A stretch of 19,013 nucleotides of DNA from UBA6215 sp964484255 (GTDB lineage: Bacteria; Omnitrophota; Gorgyraeia; Pluralincolimonadales; Pluralincolimonadaceae): NCBI GenBank assembly GCA_964484255.1, contig CAZAEH010000027.1:1-19013 (forward strand), given 5' to 3'. Positions 6,574-14,679 of the stretch are shown one piece after another. A program made the translations under genes and the position numbers. Each line of letters begins with the position of its first letter. Position 1 is the stretch's first letter. A model generated the notes under the pieces. That model searched no databases. It had not been told where the DNA came from and was given only the letters and a program-made list of their open reading frames with translations.

Positions 6574-7592
6574 AATACATGAGATTTGCCATCAAGCTTG
6601 CCTCAAAGGGACTCGGGAAGACCAGTCCGAACCCATGTGTAGGGGCGGTGGTAGTGAAGAACGGAAGGGTCGCAGGCAGCGGTTACCACAAGTTTGCGGG
6701 GGGGCCTCATGCCGAGGTATATGCGCTCAAACAGGCAGGAAAGAAGGCGAAAGGGGCCATACTTTACGTGTCGCTTGAACCGTGCAGCCATTATGGGAAG
6801 ACCCCACCCTGCGTTGACACTATAATACGTTCCGGGATAAAAAGGGTCGTTGCTGCCATGAAGGACCCTAACCCGCTGAATAACGGCAAGGGTTTTGCCG
6901 CATTAAAACGAGCCGGCATAAAAACAGAATGCGGATTGTTGCGGAGAGAAGCCTGCAAGATTAATGAGTCTTTTATTAAATTTGTCACAGAAGGCATGCC
7001 TTTTGTGACCGTTAAGGCCGCGCAGACCCTCGACGGTAAAATAGCCGCAAGGACAGGTGATTCCAGGTGGATATCCGGGGAATCCTCAAGGAAGTTAGCC
7101 CACAGGCTAAGGAGCGCAGCGGACGCGATAATAGTAGGATCGGGCACTGTACGAAATGACGATCCCTTGCTTACCGCGAGAACCGGCATAAAAAGCAAGA
7201 GGCAGCCGCTAAGGGTCATCCTTTCCGGATCGAAAGGGGTCTCTCGTTGCGCAAGAGTGCTTAACAGCAGGGGAGGAGATGTCGTTATCGCCAGGCCGGA
7301 GCCTGAATCCGGGAGGGTCGCAATAAGGCCTCTTTTGGCCATACTTGCAGGCCGCGGCGTGACAAGCGTGCTTATCGAAGGAGGCGGGGAGACCATAGCT
7401 TCCGCCTTCGAAGAAGGAGTCGTCGATAAAGTCTGTTTTTTCATTGCTCCGAAAATAATAGGGGGAAGGGACGCTAAGACGCCTGTTGAGGGTAAGGGCA
7501 TAGCCAGGGTAAATGATGCAATACAGCTCAGGGATGTTACCTGTCGCAGGATAGGTACGGATTTCCTTGTCGAAGGTTACGTGAGGAGATAG
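6555..7592 (+). CDS. ribD: Bifunctional diaminohydroxyphosphoribosylaminopyrimidine deaminase / 5-amino-6-(5-phosphoribosylamino)uracil reductase
   Basis: Catalyses the second and third steps of the GTP branch of riboflavin synthesis. The 345 residues divide into an N-terminal zinc deaminase (about 1-145) and a C-terminal NADPH-dependent reductase (about 148-345). The deaminase has TSPNPCVGAV, the HAE motif at His52-Glu54, and the zinc cysteines 77 and 86 in PCSHYGKTPPC, then DPNP. The reductase has VTVKAAQTLDGKIA, SRWISGE, GSGTVRNDDPLLTAR and IEGGGETIASAF, ending with IAPKIIGG. All catalytic and metal positions are present. It starts inside the PHP gene, overlapping by 19 bases, and its own Shine-Dalgarno is weak, so translational coupling is likely. 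The product is still phosphorylated and needs a phosphatase before RibH can act. Confidence 0.97.
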   Translation: MREEDIKYMRFAIKLASKGLGKTSPNPCVGAVVVKNGRVAGSGYHKFAGGPHAEVYALKQAGKKAKGAILYVSLEPCSHYGKTPPCVDTIIRSGIKRVVAAMKDPNPLNNGKGFAALKRAGIKTECGLLRREACKINESFIKFVTEGMPFVTVKAAQTLDGKIAARTGDSRWISGESSRKLAHRLRSAADAIIVGSGTVRNDDPLLTARTGIKSKRQPLRVILSGSKGVSRCARVLNSRGGDVVIARPEPESGRVAIRPLLAILAGRGVTSVLIEGGGETIASAFEEGVVDKVCFFIAPKIIGGRDAKTPVEGKGIARVNDAIQLRDVTCRRIGTDFLVEGYVRR

Positions 7593-7593
7593 G

Positions 7594-8232
7594 ATGTTTA
7601 CGGGAATAATCGAGGAATTAGGCCTTGTGAAGGGTTTTGACAAAGGGCGTGAGCCTTCTTTGTTATCGATAAAGGCCTCAAAGGTGGTCCGTGGCCTTAA
7701 GACGGGAGATTCCGTTTCGGTCAACGGCACATGCCTTACTGTTGTAGATATAGACGGTGAAGTCTTTTCCGTAGAGGCCGTAAGGCAAACGCTGGAATTG
7801 ACCACGATCGGGCAGCTTAAAACCGGCGATATGGTAAATCTGGAGAGCGCATTGGCTGCGGGTTCCAGGATCGGCGGGCATTTTGTGACCGGCCATATCG
7901 ACTGCACCGGCGAGATATCCTCGCGCACGGAAAAAAAAGCGGAGATATCTTTCAAGATAAAGGCCGGAAAGGAGATAATGAAAGGTATAGTGAACAAGGG
8001 TTCGGTTGCCGTTGACGGCATAAGCCTTACCGTAGGAGATGTTGGCAAGGACTATTTTATTGTATACGTCATACCTCATACTGCGAAGATGACGACGCTA
8101 GGCTCAAGAAAAGCGGGTGACAAAATAAACATAGAAACGGATATACTTGGCAAATATATTGAGAGATGTATCATCCCGGATGAGGCATCGGGAATTACCA
8201 TGGAATTCCTGCGGGAAAAGGGTTTTGTCTAA
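7594..8232 (+). CDS. ribE: Riboflavin synthase, alpha subunit
   Basis: Dismutates two lumazine molecules to riboflavin and ribitylaminouracil. The 212-residue protein is the usual length and shows the tandem lumazine-binding repeat: the first barrel starts MFTGIIEELG with VNGTCLTV at 43-50, and the second has GGHFVTGHIDCTGEI at about 94-108 and VDGISLTVGDV at 140-150. It ends with the typical trimerising helix around NIETDILGKYIER. It begins one base after the ribD stop, behind GAGG, and is the last gene of the operon. No terminator hairpin follows; the next promoter starts two bases beyond its stop codon. The gene is called ribE here (ribC in some species). Confidence 0.97.
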   Translation: MFTGIIEELGLVKGFDKGREPSLLSIKASKVVRGLKTGDSVSVNGTCLTVVDIDGEVFSVEAVRQTLELTTIGQLKTGDMVNLESALAAGSRIGGHFVTGHIDCTGEISSRTEKKAEISFKIKAGKEIMKGIVNKGSVAVDGISLTVGDVGKDYFIVYVIPHTAKMTTLGSRKAGDKINIETDILGKYIERCIIPDEASGITMEFLREKGFV

Positions 8233-8233
8233 G

Positions 8234-8262
8234 TTGACTATTCTTCCCGCTCATGATAAAAT
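8234..8262 (+). promoter_or_regulatory. Sigma70-type promoter of the nuclease gene
   Basis: TTGACT (8234-8239), a 17-base spacer and TAAAAT (8257-8262), the same -10 hexamer as the riboflavin operon promoter. It lies directly after the ribE stop and overlaps the first possible ATG (8253) of the nuclease frame. Transcription would begin near 8269, two bases before the ATG at 8271. Confidence 0.6.
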
Positions 8263-8270
8263 CAAACGTT

Positions 8271-8735
8271 ATGTTAAGTAGGATCATGAAGTTTACGGAT
8301 GTTTTTTCAGCCTTTGTAATATTAACATCTCTGACGCTGACAGCCTGTTTTGCCGAAGAAGCGCTCGTTACCAGGGTGATAGATGGAGATACGGTTGTCC
8401 TGGAAAGCGGTGAACATGTCAGGTACATCGGCATAGATACTCCCGAAAGGGGCCGGCCATATTACGACGAGGCAAAACGGGAGAACGAGAGGCTTGTTAA
8501 GGGCAGGAAAGTAAGGCTTGAGTTTGATGCCGGAAAAACCGATAAGTACGGCAGGACCCTTGCTTATGTATACTCCGGGGATATCTTTGTCAACGCGGAA
8601 CTGGTCAAAGAGGGGTATGCTTTGGTTTATACCGTTCCGCCTAATGTCAAATACGCGAAAGAGTTCGTTTCTTTGCAATCTGAAGCAAGGGAGGCGAAGA
8701 AGGGGCTCTGGAGCTTGAAGAACCTGTTTAAGTAA
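8271..8735 (+). CDS. Exported thermonuclease (SNase)-like protein, possible lipoprotein
   Basis: Staphylococcal-nuclease fold phosphodiesterase predicted to cleave DNA or RNA outside the cytoplasm. Counting from ATG 8271 (154 residues), the nuclease signature is complete: VIDGDTV with Asp40, RYIGIDTPE with Arg51, Asp56 and Glu59, and DKYGRTLAYVY with Arg95, matching the catalytic Asp21, Arg35, Asp40, Glu43 and Arg87 of the staphylococcal enzyme. A basic N-terminus and hydrophobic stretch end in LTAC (23-26), which fits a lipobox, so the protein may be lipid-anchored rather than freely secreted. The start is uncertain: ATG 8253 overlaps the promoter, ATG 8271 would be almost leaderless, and ATG 8286 has AGGA only two bases upstream. 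tRNA-Pro begins one base after the stop, so the two are probably transcribed together. Confidence 0.88.
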   Translation: MLSRIMKFTDVFSAFVILTSLTLTACFAEEALVTRVIDGDTVVLESGEHVRYIGIDTPERGRPYYDEAKRENERLVKGRKVRLEFDAGKTDKYGRTLAYVYSGDIFVNAELVKEGYALVYTVPPNVKYAKEFVSLQSEAREAKKGLWSLKNLFK

Positions 8736-8736
8736 C

Positions 8737-8813
8737 CGGGGCGTGGCTCAGTTTGGTAGAGCGCTTCGTTCGGGACGAAGAGGTCGACAGTTCAAGTCTG
8801 TCCGCCCCGACCA
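8737..8813 (+). tRNA. tRNA-Pro (anticodon CGG)
   Basis: A full cloverleaf can be folded: acceptor CGGGGCG/CGCCCCG, D stem GCTC/GAGC, anticodon stem CTTCG/CGAAG with loop TTCGGGA, and T stem GACAG/CTGTC with loop TTCAAGT. The anticodon at 8771-8773 is CGG, which reads the proline codon CCG. Discriminator A8810 is followed by an encoded CCA (8811-8813). It starts one base after the nuclease stop codon. Confidence 0.97.
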
Positions 8814-8840
8814 TTCCTGTAGAATTGCCTTAGGATTACC

Positions 8841-9128
8841 ATGAATGATGTAATCAAAAGAATTCACGTCTATTATTCGGGACATGTTCAGGGAGTAGGT
8901 TTCAGGTTTACCGCCGAGGCTGTTGCCAGGCGGTTTAAACTGTCAGGTTACGCAAAAAATCTCAGGGATGGAAGGGTTGAATTGGTCGCCGAAGGCCCAG
9001 AAGGTAACCTTAAGGAGATGCTTGTCGAGGTCTCTGAGGCCATGAAACGCCAGATCACTGATGAATCGGTCCACTGGGGGAAACCCACCGGGGAATACCG
9101 AGGTTTCGGCATACTCGATGACTATTAA
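8841..9128 (+). CDS. acyP: Acylphosphatase
   Basis: Small cytoplasmic enzyme that hydrolyses acyl phosphates such as acetyl phosphate. The 95 residues match the family length. The signature GHVQGVGFR at 14-22 carries the phosphate-binding catalytic Arg22, and GYAKNLRDGRVELVAEG at about 36-52 carries catalytic Asn40, so it should be active. It lies 27 bases after tRNA-Pro, behind an AGGA sequence, and its end overlaps ligA by 11 bases. No promoter of its own was seen, so it may be read through from the nuclease-tRNA unit. Confidence 0.95.
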   Translation: MNDVIKRIHVYYSGHVQGVGFRFTAEAVARRFKLSGYAKNLRDGRVELVAEGPEGNLKEMLVEVSEAMKRQITDESVHWGKPTGEYRGFGILDDY

Positions 9129-11133
9129 TGCCAGACAGCGCATAGATAAGCTCAAGATGGAACTCCGCCGCCACGACAGGCTCTATTACGTGGAAAACAA
9201 CCCTGAAATATCCGACGGCGAGTATGATGACATGCTCAAGCAGCTTGAAAAGCTGGAGAGAGAGCATCCCGAGTTCGTGACGGCTGATTCGCCTACACAG
9301 CGCGTCGGAGGAGAACCGATCGGGGGATTCCCCGTAGTCGAGCATAGGGTCCGCATGATGAGCATGGATAATACCTATAACCACGGCGAGCTTAGGGAAT
9401 TCGACGAAAGGGTAAGGAAGAATTTAGACGGCCAGAGTTATGAATATGTTGTTGAGCTTAAAATAGACGGCGTATCGGTCAGTCTTACGTATAAAGACGG
9501 TATTTTGACACAGGCGGCCACGCGCGGTGACGGCTCAAAAGGCGACGATATAACGGCAAATATAAAAACTCTCAAGTCCGTCCCATTGAAACTGGACAGT
9601 CCGGATAATGGGGTTTTGAAGGGTATCCTGGAGGTGCGCGGAGAAGTATATATGCAGCTTGAGGATTTTAGGGCCATCAATGCTGCCAAGGAGAAGTCGG
9701 GCGATGAAGTTTTCGCTAACCCCAGGAACGCAGCGGCCGGTTCGTTAAAACTGCTTGACCCTCGAATGGTGGCAAAGCGCGGGCTTAACATATTCATGCA
9801 TGGCATAGGATATTTTGAGGGAGAACTTTTTGGTTCCCAATCAGAACTTTTACTTGGCCTCAAGAACCTTGGTTTGAGGGTAAACACCAATTTTAAGCTC
9901 TGCGGAAATATCGAGGAAGTTATAGGATTTTGCGAGGCCTGGTATAAAAAACGCCGGACGCTGGATTACGATATTGACGGGATGGTCATAAAGATAAACT
10001 CTTTTACCCAGCAGAGGCAACTGGGGGCGACGTCAAAATCCCCCAGGTGGATGATAGCTTATAAATTCCCGGCCGAGAGGGTTAAGACCAGGCTCCTGGA
10101 TATAAAAGTCCAGGTTGGCAGGACGGGGGCCCTTACTCCAGTCGCGGTCCTGGAGCCGGTATTTGTCGCAGGGACTACGGTTACGCACGCCTCTTTGCAT
10201 AACGAAGATGAGGTCGAGCGCAAAGATATCAGGATAGGCGATGCCGTCATCATAGAAAAGGCCGGTGAGATCATTCCCCAAGTGGTGGAAGTTGTCAAAA
10301 CCTCCAGGACTGGGCGAGAAAAGAAGTTCAAGATGCCGGGAAAATGCCCGGTCTGCGGCGGTGCCACTAAGCGCGAGGAGGGAGAAGTAGCCGTCCGGTG
10401 CGAGAACGTCTTTTGCCCTGCGCAGGTAAAAGAAAGCATAATCCATTTTGCCTCGCGTACCGCCATGGATATAGAAGGAATGGGCGAAGCCATGGTAGAC
10501 CAACTCGTCGATTCCGGGCTTATAAGAGACTACGGTGATATATATTTCCTGGAATACGATCAGGTCAGGAACCTTGAAAGGATGGGCGAGAGATCCGCCC
10601 GGAATCTCATGGGTGCGATTGAAGGCAGCAAACGCGTTCCCCTTAACAGGCTTATCTACGGTTTGGGAATACGCCACGTCGGCGAACATACGGCCGAGAT
10701 CCTGGCCAGAAGATTCGGCTCAGTAGATACCCTGTCCCGTCAGAGGTTTGAGGATCTTGTCGAGATAAATGAAATAGGGCCTGTTGTCGCGGAATCAATA
10801 CAGGAATATTTTGATAATCCGATCACCAGGAAGGTGTTGGAAAAACTTAAATCTGCCGGGATAAAAACCTCCGAGGATGCAGGAAGCAGGCTTGGGGCCG
10901 TCCTTAATGGTAAAATATTTGTTTTTACGGGCGAACTCAAAAACCTCGCCCGGGCCGATGCGGAGCAGATCGTAAGGCAGCTTGGGGGCAGCGCCTCTTC
11001 AAGCGTCAGCGGAAAAACAGATTTTCTGGTTGCCGGAGAAAATCCCGGGTCGAAATACCAGAAGGCAAAGCAACTTGGCATAAGGATAATCGATGAAGCT
11101 GCGTTTGAAAAAATGATAAAGGAGAAGACATGA
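9118..11133 (+). CDS. ligA: NAD-dependent DNA ligase
   Basis: Seals nicks in duplex DNA during replication and repair using NAD. I place the start at ATG 9118 (671 residues, normal for LigA); a longer frame from 9061 would add 19 residues lying wholly within acyP and lacking similarity to the family start. Domains in order: Ia (1-65, with YYVENNPEISDGEYD), adenylation domain with the nucleotidyl lysine Lys115 in KIDG and the NPRNAAAGSL motif at 201-210, OB fold (DYDIDGMVIKIN, then QVGRTGALTPVAVLEPV), the Cys4 zinc finger at Cys410, Cys413, Cys428 and Cys433, helix-hairpin-helix repeats (about 450-580) and a BRCT domain at about 597-671. All hallmark residues are present. It overlaps acyP by 11 bases and the lipoprotein gene by 4. 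Confidence 0.97.
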   Translation: MTINARQRIDKLKMELRRHDRLYYVENNPEISDGEYDDMLKQLEKLEREHPEFVTADSPTQRVGGEPIGGFPVVEHRVRMMSMDNTYNHGELREFDERVRKNLDGQSYEYVVELKIDGVSVSLTYKDGILTQAATRGDGSKGDDITANIKTLKSVPLKLDSPDNGVLKGILEVRGEVYMQLEDFRAINAAKEKSGDEVFANPRNAAAGSLKLLDPRMVAKRGLNIFMHGIGYFEGELFGSQSELLLGLKNLGLRVNTNFKLCGNIEEVIGFCEAWYKKRRTLDYDIDGMVIKINSFTQQRQLGATSKSPRWMIAYKFPAERVKTRLLDIKVQVGRTGALTPVAVLEPVFVAGTTVTHASLHNEDEVERKDIRIGDAVIIEKAGEIIPQVVEVVKTSRTGREKKFKMPGKCPVCGGATKREEGEVAVRCENVFCPAQVKESIIHFASRTAMDIEGMGEAMVDQLVDSGLIRDYGDIYFLEYDQVRNLERMGERSARNLMGAIEGSKRVPLNRLIYGLGIRHVGEHTAEILARRFGSVDTLSRQRFEDLVEINEIGPVVAESIQEYFDNPITRKVLEKLKSAGIKTSEDAGSRLGAVLNGKIFVFTGELKNLARADAEQIVRQLGGSASSSVSGKTDFLVAGENPGSKYQKAKQLGIRIIDEAAFEKMIKEKT

Positions 11134-11681
11134 ATAGGAACACAGGTCGTTTCCTGGCAGTTGCTTTGGTATTCATACTGGCGTCAGGACTTTGCGGTTG
11201 CGAGAGCCTGAAGAAGAAATTCATCAGGAAAACCCCGCCTAAGAAGATCACTCCGGTACTGATGCCGCAGGATTATAAGAATGTCTATCCTAATGATGTA
11301 TTATATAATAATCACTTCACATATTGGCGTACCTGGACGGAAGACCTCATGGACTGCCTGAAAATGAAGGGCAGCAACAAGAGGGAGGTGCTTGCCTCTA
11401 CGAGGGCCGTTGAAGACCTCCAGAGGATGCAGGACCTTCTCAAGAGCCCCAAGAAAGAGGAATTGGATAAGTATATAAAGTTTTATCAATCGGTGCAGAG
11501 AAAGGTTGAACTTGGCCAGCCTACAGATGTCCAGGCTGCGAAGATGGTCAACGACCTCGAAAGCCGCCGCCGTGTCATCATAAGGTTGTTTGATACGAAA
11601 GAGGTAAAGCCTTTCATACTGCAGGAAGAAGAACCCATCAAGCCGATCAGAACCATTGAGCAGTCGTTGCCAAAAGAATGA
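11130..11681 (+). CDS. Lipoprotein of unknown function
   Basis: I do not recognise a family. The 183-residue protein begins with a basic, hydrophobic signal peptide ending in the lipobox LCGC (21-24), so Cys24 should be lipidated and the protein anchored to a membrane facing the periplasm. The next 20 residues are strongly basic and proline-containing (many Lys/Arg), then comes a tyrosine- and tryptophan-bearing segment (NNHFTYWRTWTEDL at about 60-73) and a Lys/Glu/Gln-rich, probably helical region (about 85-155). The C-terminus is rich in Pro, Ile and Glu. It overlaps both ligA and the MBL-fold gene by an ATGA tetranucleotide, so its translation is likely coupled to theirs, but these neighbours do not point to a function. 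Confidence 0.85.
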   Translation: MNRNTGRFLAVALVFILASGLCGCESLKKKFIRKTPPKKITPVLMPQDYKNVYPNDVLYNNHFTYWRTWTEDLMDCLKMKGSNKREVLASTRAVEDLQRMQDLLKSPKKEELDKYIKFYQSVQRKVELGQPTDVQAAKMVNDLESRRRVIIRLFDTKEVKPFILQEEEPIKPIRTIEQSLPKE

Positions 11682-12229
11682 GATATATCCTTGATTGCCT
11701 GCAGGCGGGTCCTCTCAACGCCAATTGCTATATCTTCGGATGCGCTGTAAAGAAGGAAGCCGCGATAATAGACCCGGGAGGAGAGCCCGAGCTAATAAAA
11801 GAGAAACTTGTTAATCTCGGATTAAAGGGCATTTGCGTGATAAATACACACGGGCATTATGATCATATAGGTGCCAATGAGGCGTTCGGACTGCCCGTTT
11901 TTGCCCACAGGGCCGACGGACTGCGCGCCGACAGGTTCCTTGAGGAAGGGGATTCGCTCAAGATCGGAAATCTGGAACTTGCGGTGATCCATACTCCCGG
12001 GCACAGCCCCGGCTCGATATCGTTGAGATGCGGGAATATCATTTTCAGCGGCGATACGCTGTTTAAGGAGAGTATAGGGAGGACGGATATACACGGGGGT
12101 TCTTATGATGATATTATGTATTCCATCAGGAATAAGTTGTTCTGCCTCCCGGATGATACGAAGGTATATCCCGGCCACGGCTGGCCTACGACTATCGGGC
12201 ATGAAAAGAAGGAGAACCCTTTCTTTTAA
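11678..12229 (+). CDS. MBL-fold metallo-hydrolase, glyoxalase II-like
   Basis: Metallo-beta-lactamase fold hydrolase of 183 residues. The two-metal site is complete: THGHYDHIG (His58, His60, Asp62, His63), TPGHSPGS with His109, SGDTLFK with Asp126, and YPGHG with His167. The compact length and the GRTD motif after the Asp126 strand resemble the short YcbL/glyoxalase II-like hydrolases, which act on thioesters such as hydroxyacylglutathione. The C-terminal substrate-binding helices of true glyoxalase II are absent, so the substrate is uncertain. It overlaps the lipoprotein gene by four bases, and xerD starts on the base after its stop. Confidence 0.92.
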   Translation: MRYILDCLQAGPLNANCYIFGCAVKKEAAIIDPGGEPELIKEKLVNLGLKGICVINTHGHYDHIGANEAFGLPVFAHRADGLRADRFLEEGDSLKIGNLELAVIHTPGHSPGSISLRCGNIIFSGDTLFKESIGRTDIHGGSYDDIMYSIRNKLFCLPDDTKVYPGHGWPTTIGHEKKENPFF

Positions 12230-13117
12230 ATGGATGAGTTCATCAAGGAATTCATGGACTATCTTTCGGTCGAGCGAGGCTTGAGCAGGAATACCCTGGA
12301 ATCCTACGGAAGGGACCTGGCAAAGTATACAGCCTATCTGAAGAAGAACGGCATAGATGACCTCAATAGGGTTAAGAGGCCGGATATACAGGATTTCTTG
12401 ATGAGCCTGAAGGACGACAAGCTTAATTCCAGCTCGATAGCCAGGAACCTGGTGGCCATAAAGGTCCTTCACAGGTATCTTACGAGCCAAAGGCTTCTGA
12501 AAGAAGACGTGACTTCCGTAATAGAAACGCCAAAATTATGGAAGACGCTCCCGGATGTCCTTGACCTCGACGAGGTCGAGGCCATGATCGACAGCCCGAA
12601 TACCAGGCTTAAACAGGGGCTCAGGGACAAAGCCGCCCTGGAACTTATGTATGCTACCGGGATGAGGGTCTCCGAGCTGGTTAACCTCAAGCTTACAGAC
12701 CTGCACATGGATATGGGTTTTGTCAAATGTCTCGGTAAAGGGCAGAAAGAGCGCATAATACCGGTAGGCGCCAAGGCGAAGGAGGCTTTACAGAAATATA
12801 TCGAGAAGGCCCGCCCTAAATTCCTCAAGAAAGCAGATGGCGGGGCCTTATTCCTGACCAGGCTGGGCAAGTCCATGTCCAGGCAGTCTTTTTGGATGGT
12901 GATAAAATATTATGTTAGGGCGGCCAGGATAAAGAAACACGTCACCCCGCACACTTTGAGGCATTCTTTTGCGACGCATCTGTTACAGAGGGGAGCGGAC
13001 CTCAGGATCGTCCAGGAATTGCTTGGGCACGCGAATATCTCTACTACACAGATATACACCCATATCAATAAGGAGCGCTTGAAGCAGATACATCAGAAGT
13101 TCCACCCGCGTCCGTGA
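12230..13117 (+). CDS. xerD: Site-specific tyrosine recombinase XerD
   Basis: Acts at dif during chromosome dimer resolution, normally with XerC. The 295 residues are the standard Xer length. The N-terminal core-binding domain (about 1-95) opens with FMDYLSVERGLSRNTLESYGRDL, and the catalytic domain (about 105-295) contains Arg146 in ATGMRVSEL, Lys170 in GKGQKER, His241 and Arg244 in HTLRHSFATHLL, His267 in LLGHANIS and the nucleophile Tyr276 in QIYTH. All six catalytic positions are present. Overall it reads closer to XerD than XerC. The ATG directly follows the TAA of the MBL-fold gene; AAGGAG lies about 15 bases upstream, so reinitiation is likely. No mobile-element genes accompany it, which argues against a phage integrase. 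Confidence 0.93.
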   Translation: MDEFIKEFMDYLSVERGLSRNTLESYGRDLAKYTAYLKKNGIDDLNRVKRPDIQDFLMSLKDDKLNSSSIARNLVAIKVLHRYLTSQRLLKEDVTSVIETPKLWKTLPDVLDLDEVEAMIDSPNTRLKQGLRDKAALELMYATGMRVSELVNLKLTDLHMDMGFVKCLGKGQKERIIPVGAKAKEALQKYIEKARPKFLKKADGGALFLTRLGKSMSRQSFWMVIKYYVRAARIKKHVTPHTLRHSFATHLLQRGADLRIVQELLGHANISTTQIYTHINKERLKQIHQKFHPRP

Positions 13118-13130
13118 TCGGCCGGGATGT

Positions 13131-13207
<77 letters not shown>

Positions 13208-13209
13208 AA

Positions 13210-13309
13210 NNNNNNNNNNNNNNNNNNNNNNNNNNNNNNNNNNNNNNNNNNNNNNNNNNNNNNNNNNNNNNNNNNNNNNNNNNNNNNNNNNNNNNNNNNN
13301 NNNNNNNNN
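13210..13309. other. Assembly gap (100 N)
   Basis: A run of exactly 100 N, the usual placeholder for a scaffold gap of unknown size. It removes the 5' end of the glycoside hydrolase gene and anything between it and tRNA-Arg. Confidence 0.99.
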
Positions 13310-14609
13310 CCTGGCATCATATGCCGCCTGTTACGGCAGGAGTGTCATAGAGGAGAGGGGCGGGAGCGCGTCAAAGGCGGTTAAATATGATGACGGCAGC
13401 TGGGAACTTATTGTGGCCGGCGAACCTTATTATATAAGGGGGATCGTTTTCAGTCCCGTTGCCATTGGCGAGTCCCCGGGTGAAGCGACAATGAGGGATT
13501 GGATGTATTACGATGAGGACAAGAATGGCAGGAACGATATAGCCTGTGATGTCTGGGTAGATGCGAACAGGAACGAGGTCAGGGACCCTGATGAATTACC
13601 CGTGGGCGATTTCCGGCTCCTGAAGGACATGGGATGCAACACCATCCGCATATACCATGTGCCGTCGGATAACCCCATGCTCGGCGATATCTACAGGAAG
13701 AGCGAAAGTTTCAGGCTCCAGTACGACCATCCGGTCAACAAAGATCTGCTGCGGTATATGTACGAGAAATTCGGCATCAGGGCGATAATGGGCAATTTTA
13801 TGGGCTCATGGACGGTCGGGAGCGGCACGACCTGGGAAGAAGGATGTGATTATACCGATCCCGTCCAAAGGGACAATATCAAAAAGACGGTCCGTGCGAT
13901 GGTCGAGGATAACAAAGATGAGCCGTATGTCCTGATGTGGCTTCTTGGCAATGAAAATAATATCGCTACATGGTCGCGGTGCAATGCCTCGGACCATATG
14001 AAAGAATACCTGACACTCGTAAATGAGTGCGCTAAAATGATCAAGCAGATCGACCAGGGCCACCTTGTCGGGATATGCGAAGGTTTTCGCGGCTGCTACC
14101 TGCCCCTCTACAGGGAATACCTCCCTGATATAGACATAATCGGTTTTAACGCTTATATGGGCAAATGGGGTTTTGCGACCATGTGGAAACAGGTCAAGCA
14201 TGATTTTGACAGGCCTGTATTCCTGACCGAATACGGAATATTCTCATACAACAAGAACAAGGGCGATGATGAGGATATGCAGCTTGAATATCTGGAAGGA
14301 TGCTATAAGGACATGGAGAACAACAGGTCCGGCGCGGTTCCTCCCGCCCCTAAGAAGAGCTCGGGCAACTGTGTTGGAGGTTGTATATTTGATTACGTGG
14401 ACAGGTGGTATATGGACGGGAGCCCTTTTGAGCATAATGCCGGCACTAAGTACTGGGATTCACCCGACAGGACAGACCATGAGGAATATTTTGGTATTAC
14501 CTCAATGGGTAACGGCAGCGACGGCATATTTAAAAGGCAGCTTAAAAAATCGTATGAATTTTTCAAGCAAAAGTGGATGCGCGGTGCCGATACCCTGGTT
14601 TCACCATGA
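13310..14609 (+). CDS. Glycoside hydrolase with GH2/GH5-like TIM barrel, 5' end lost in the gap
   Basis: About 432 codons follow the gap. They form a TIM barrel of the retaining glycosidase type: GEPYYIRGIVFSPVAIGES resembles the barrel entry of GH2-like enzymes, WLLGNENN carries the probable acid/base Glu (codon 13953-13955), and FLTEYGIF carries the probable nucleophile Glu (14229-14231), 92 residues later. An Asp/Asn-rich insertion at 13512-13595 resembles a calcium-binding loop. The C-terminal part is rich in Trp, Tyr and Cys. The signal peptide, start and any N-terminal domain fall in the gap, and whether the true frame runs on across it cannot be known. Substrate is unknown; a beta-linked polysaccharide is plausible. 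pagL starts 70 bases later from its own promoter. Confidence 0.85.
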
Positions 14610-14643
14610 CAGATAGAATGCAGGTGATTCATGCCCCGCTTTG

Positions 14644-14652
14644 TGTTATAAT
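14644..14652 (+). promoter_or_regulatory. Extended -10 promoter of pagL
   Basis: TGTTATAAT contains a perfect TATAAT (14647-14652) preceded by TGn, the extended -10 motif. No good -35 box lies 16-18 bases upstream, as is usual for this promoter class. The start would be near 14659, giving a leader of about 20 bases that contains the GGGGGAGGGG Shine-Dalgarno. Confidence 0.65.
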
Positions 14653-14679
14653 AACCAAAACGAGAAAGGGGGAGGGGTG

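Noticed and set aside
7209..8048. 279-codon minus-strand frame across ribD and ribE
   Set aside because: A shadow frame opposite two well-conserved genes, with low-complexity Ser/Thr/Pro-rich translation and no motif.
9061..9117. Longer in-frame start of ligA
   Set aside because: The extra 19 residues lie inside acyP and do not resemble LigA; the ATG at 9118 gives the standard N-terminus.
10033..10689. 218-codon open frame on the minus strand inside ligA
   Set aside because: It is antisense to the conserved OB-fold, zinc-finger and helix-hairpin-helix coding sequence, and its translation has no recognisable domain.
12563..12577. Palindrome GACCTCG-A-CGAGGTC in xerD
   Set aside because: Only 7 bp with a one-base centre, encoding a normal DLDEV stretch; expected by chance in GC-balanced coding DNA.
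14641..14679. Upstream TTG start for pagL
   Set aside because: It overlaps the extended -10 promoter, and the added residues precede a complete signal peptide starting at ATG 14680 behind a strong Shine-Dalgarno.
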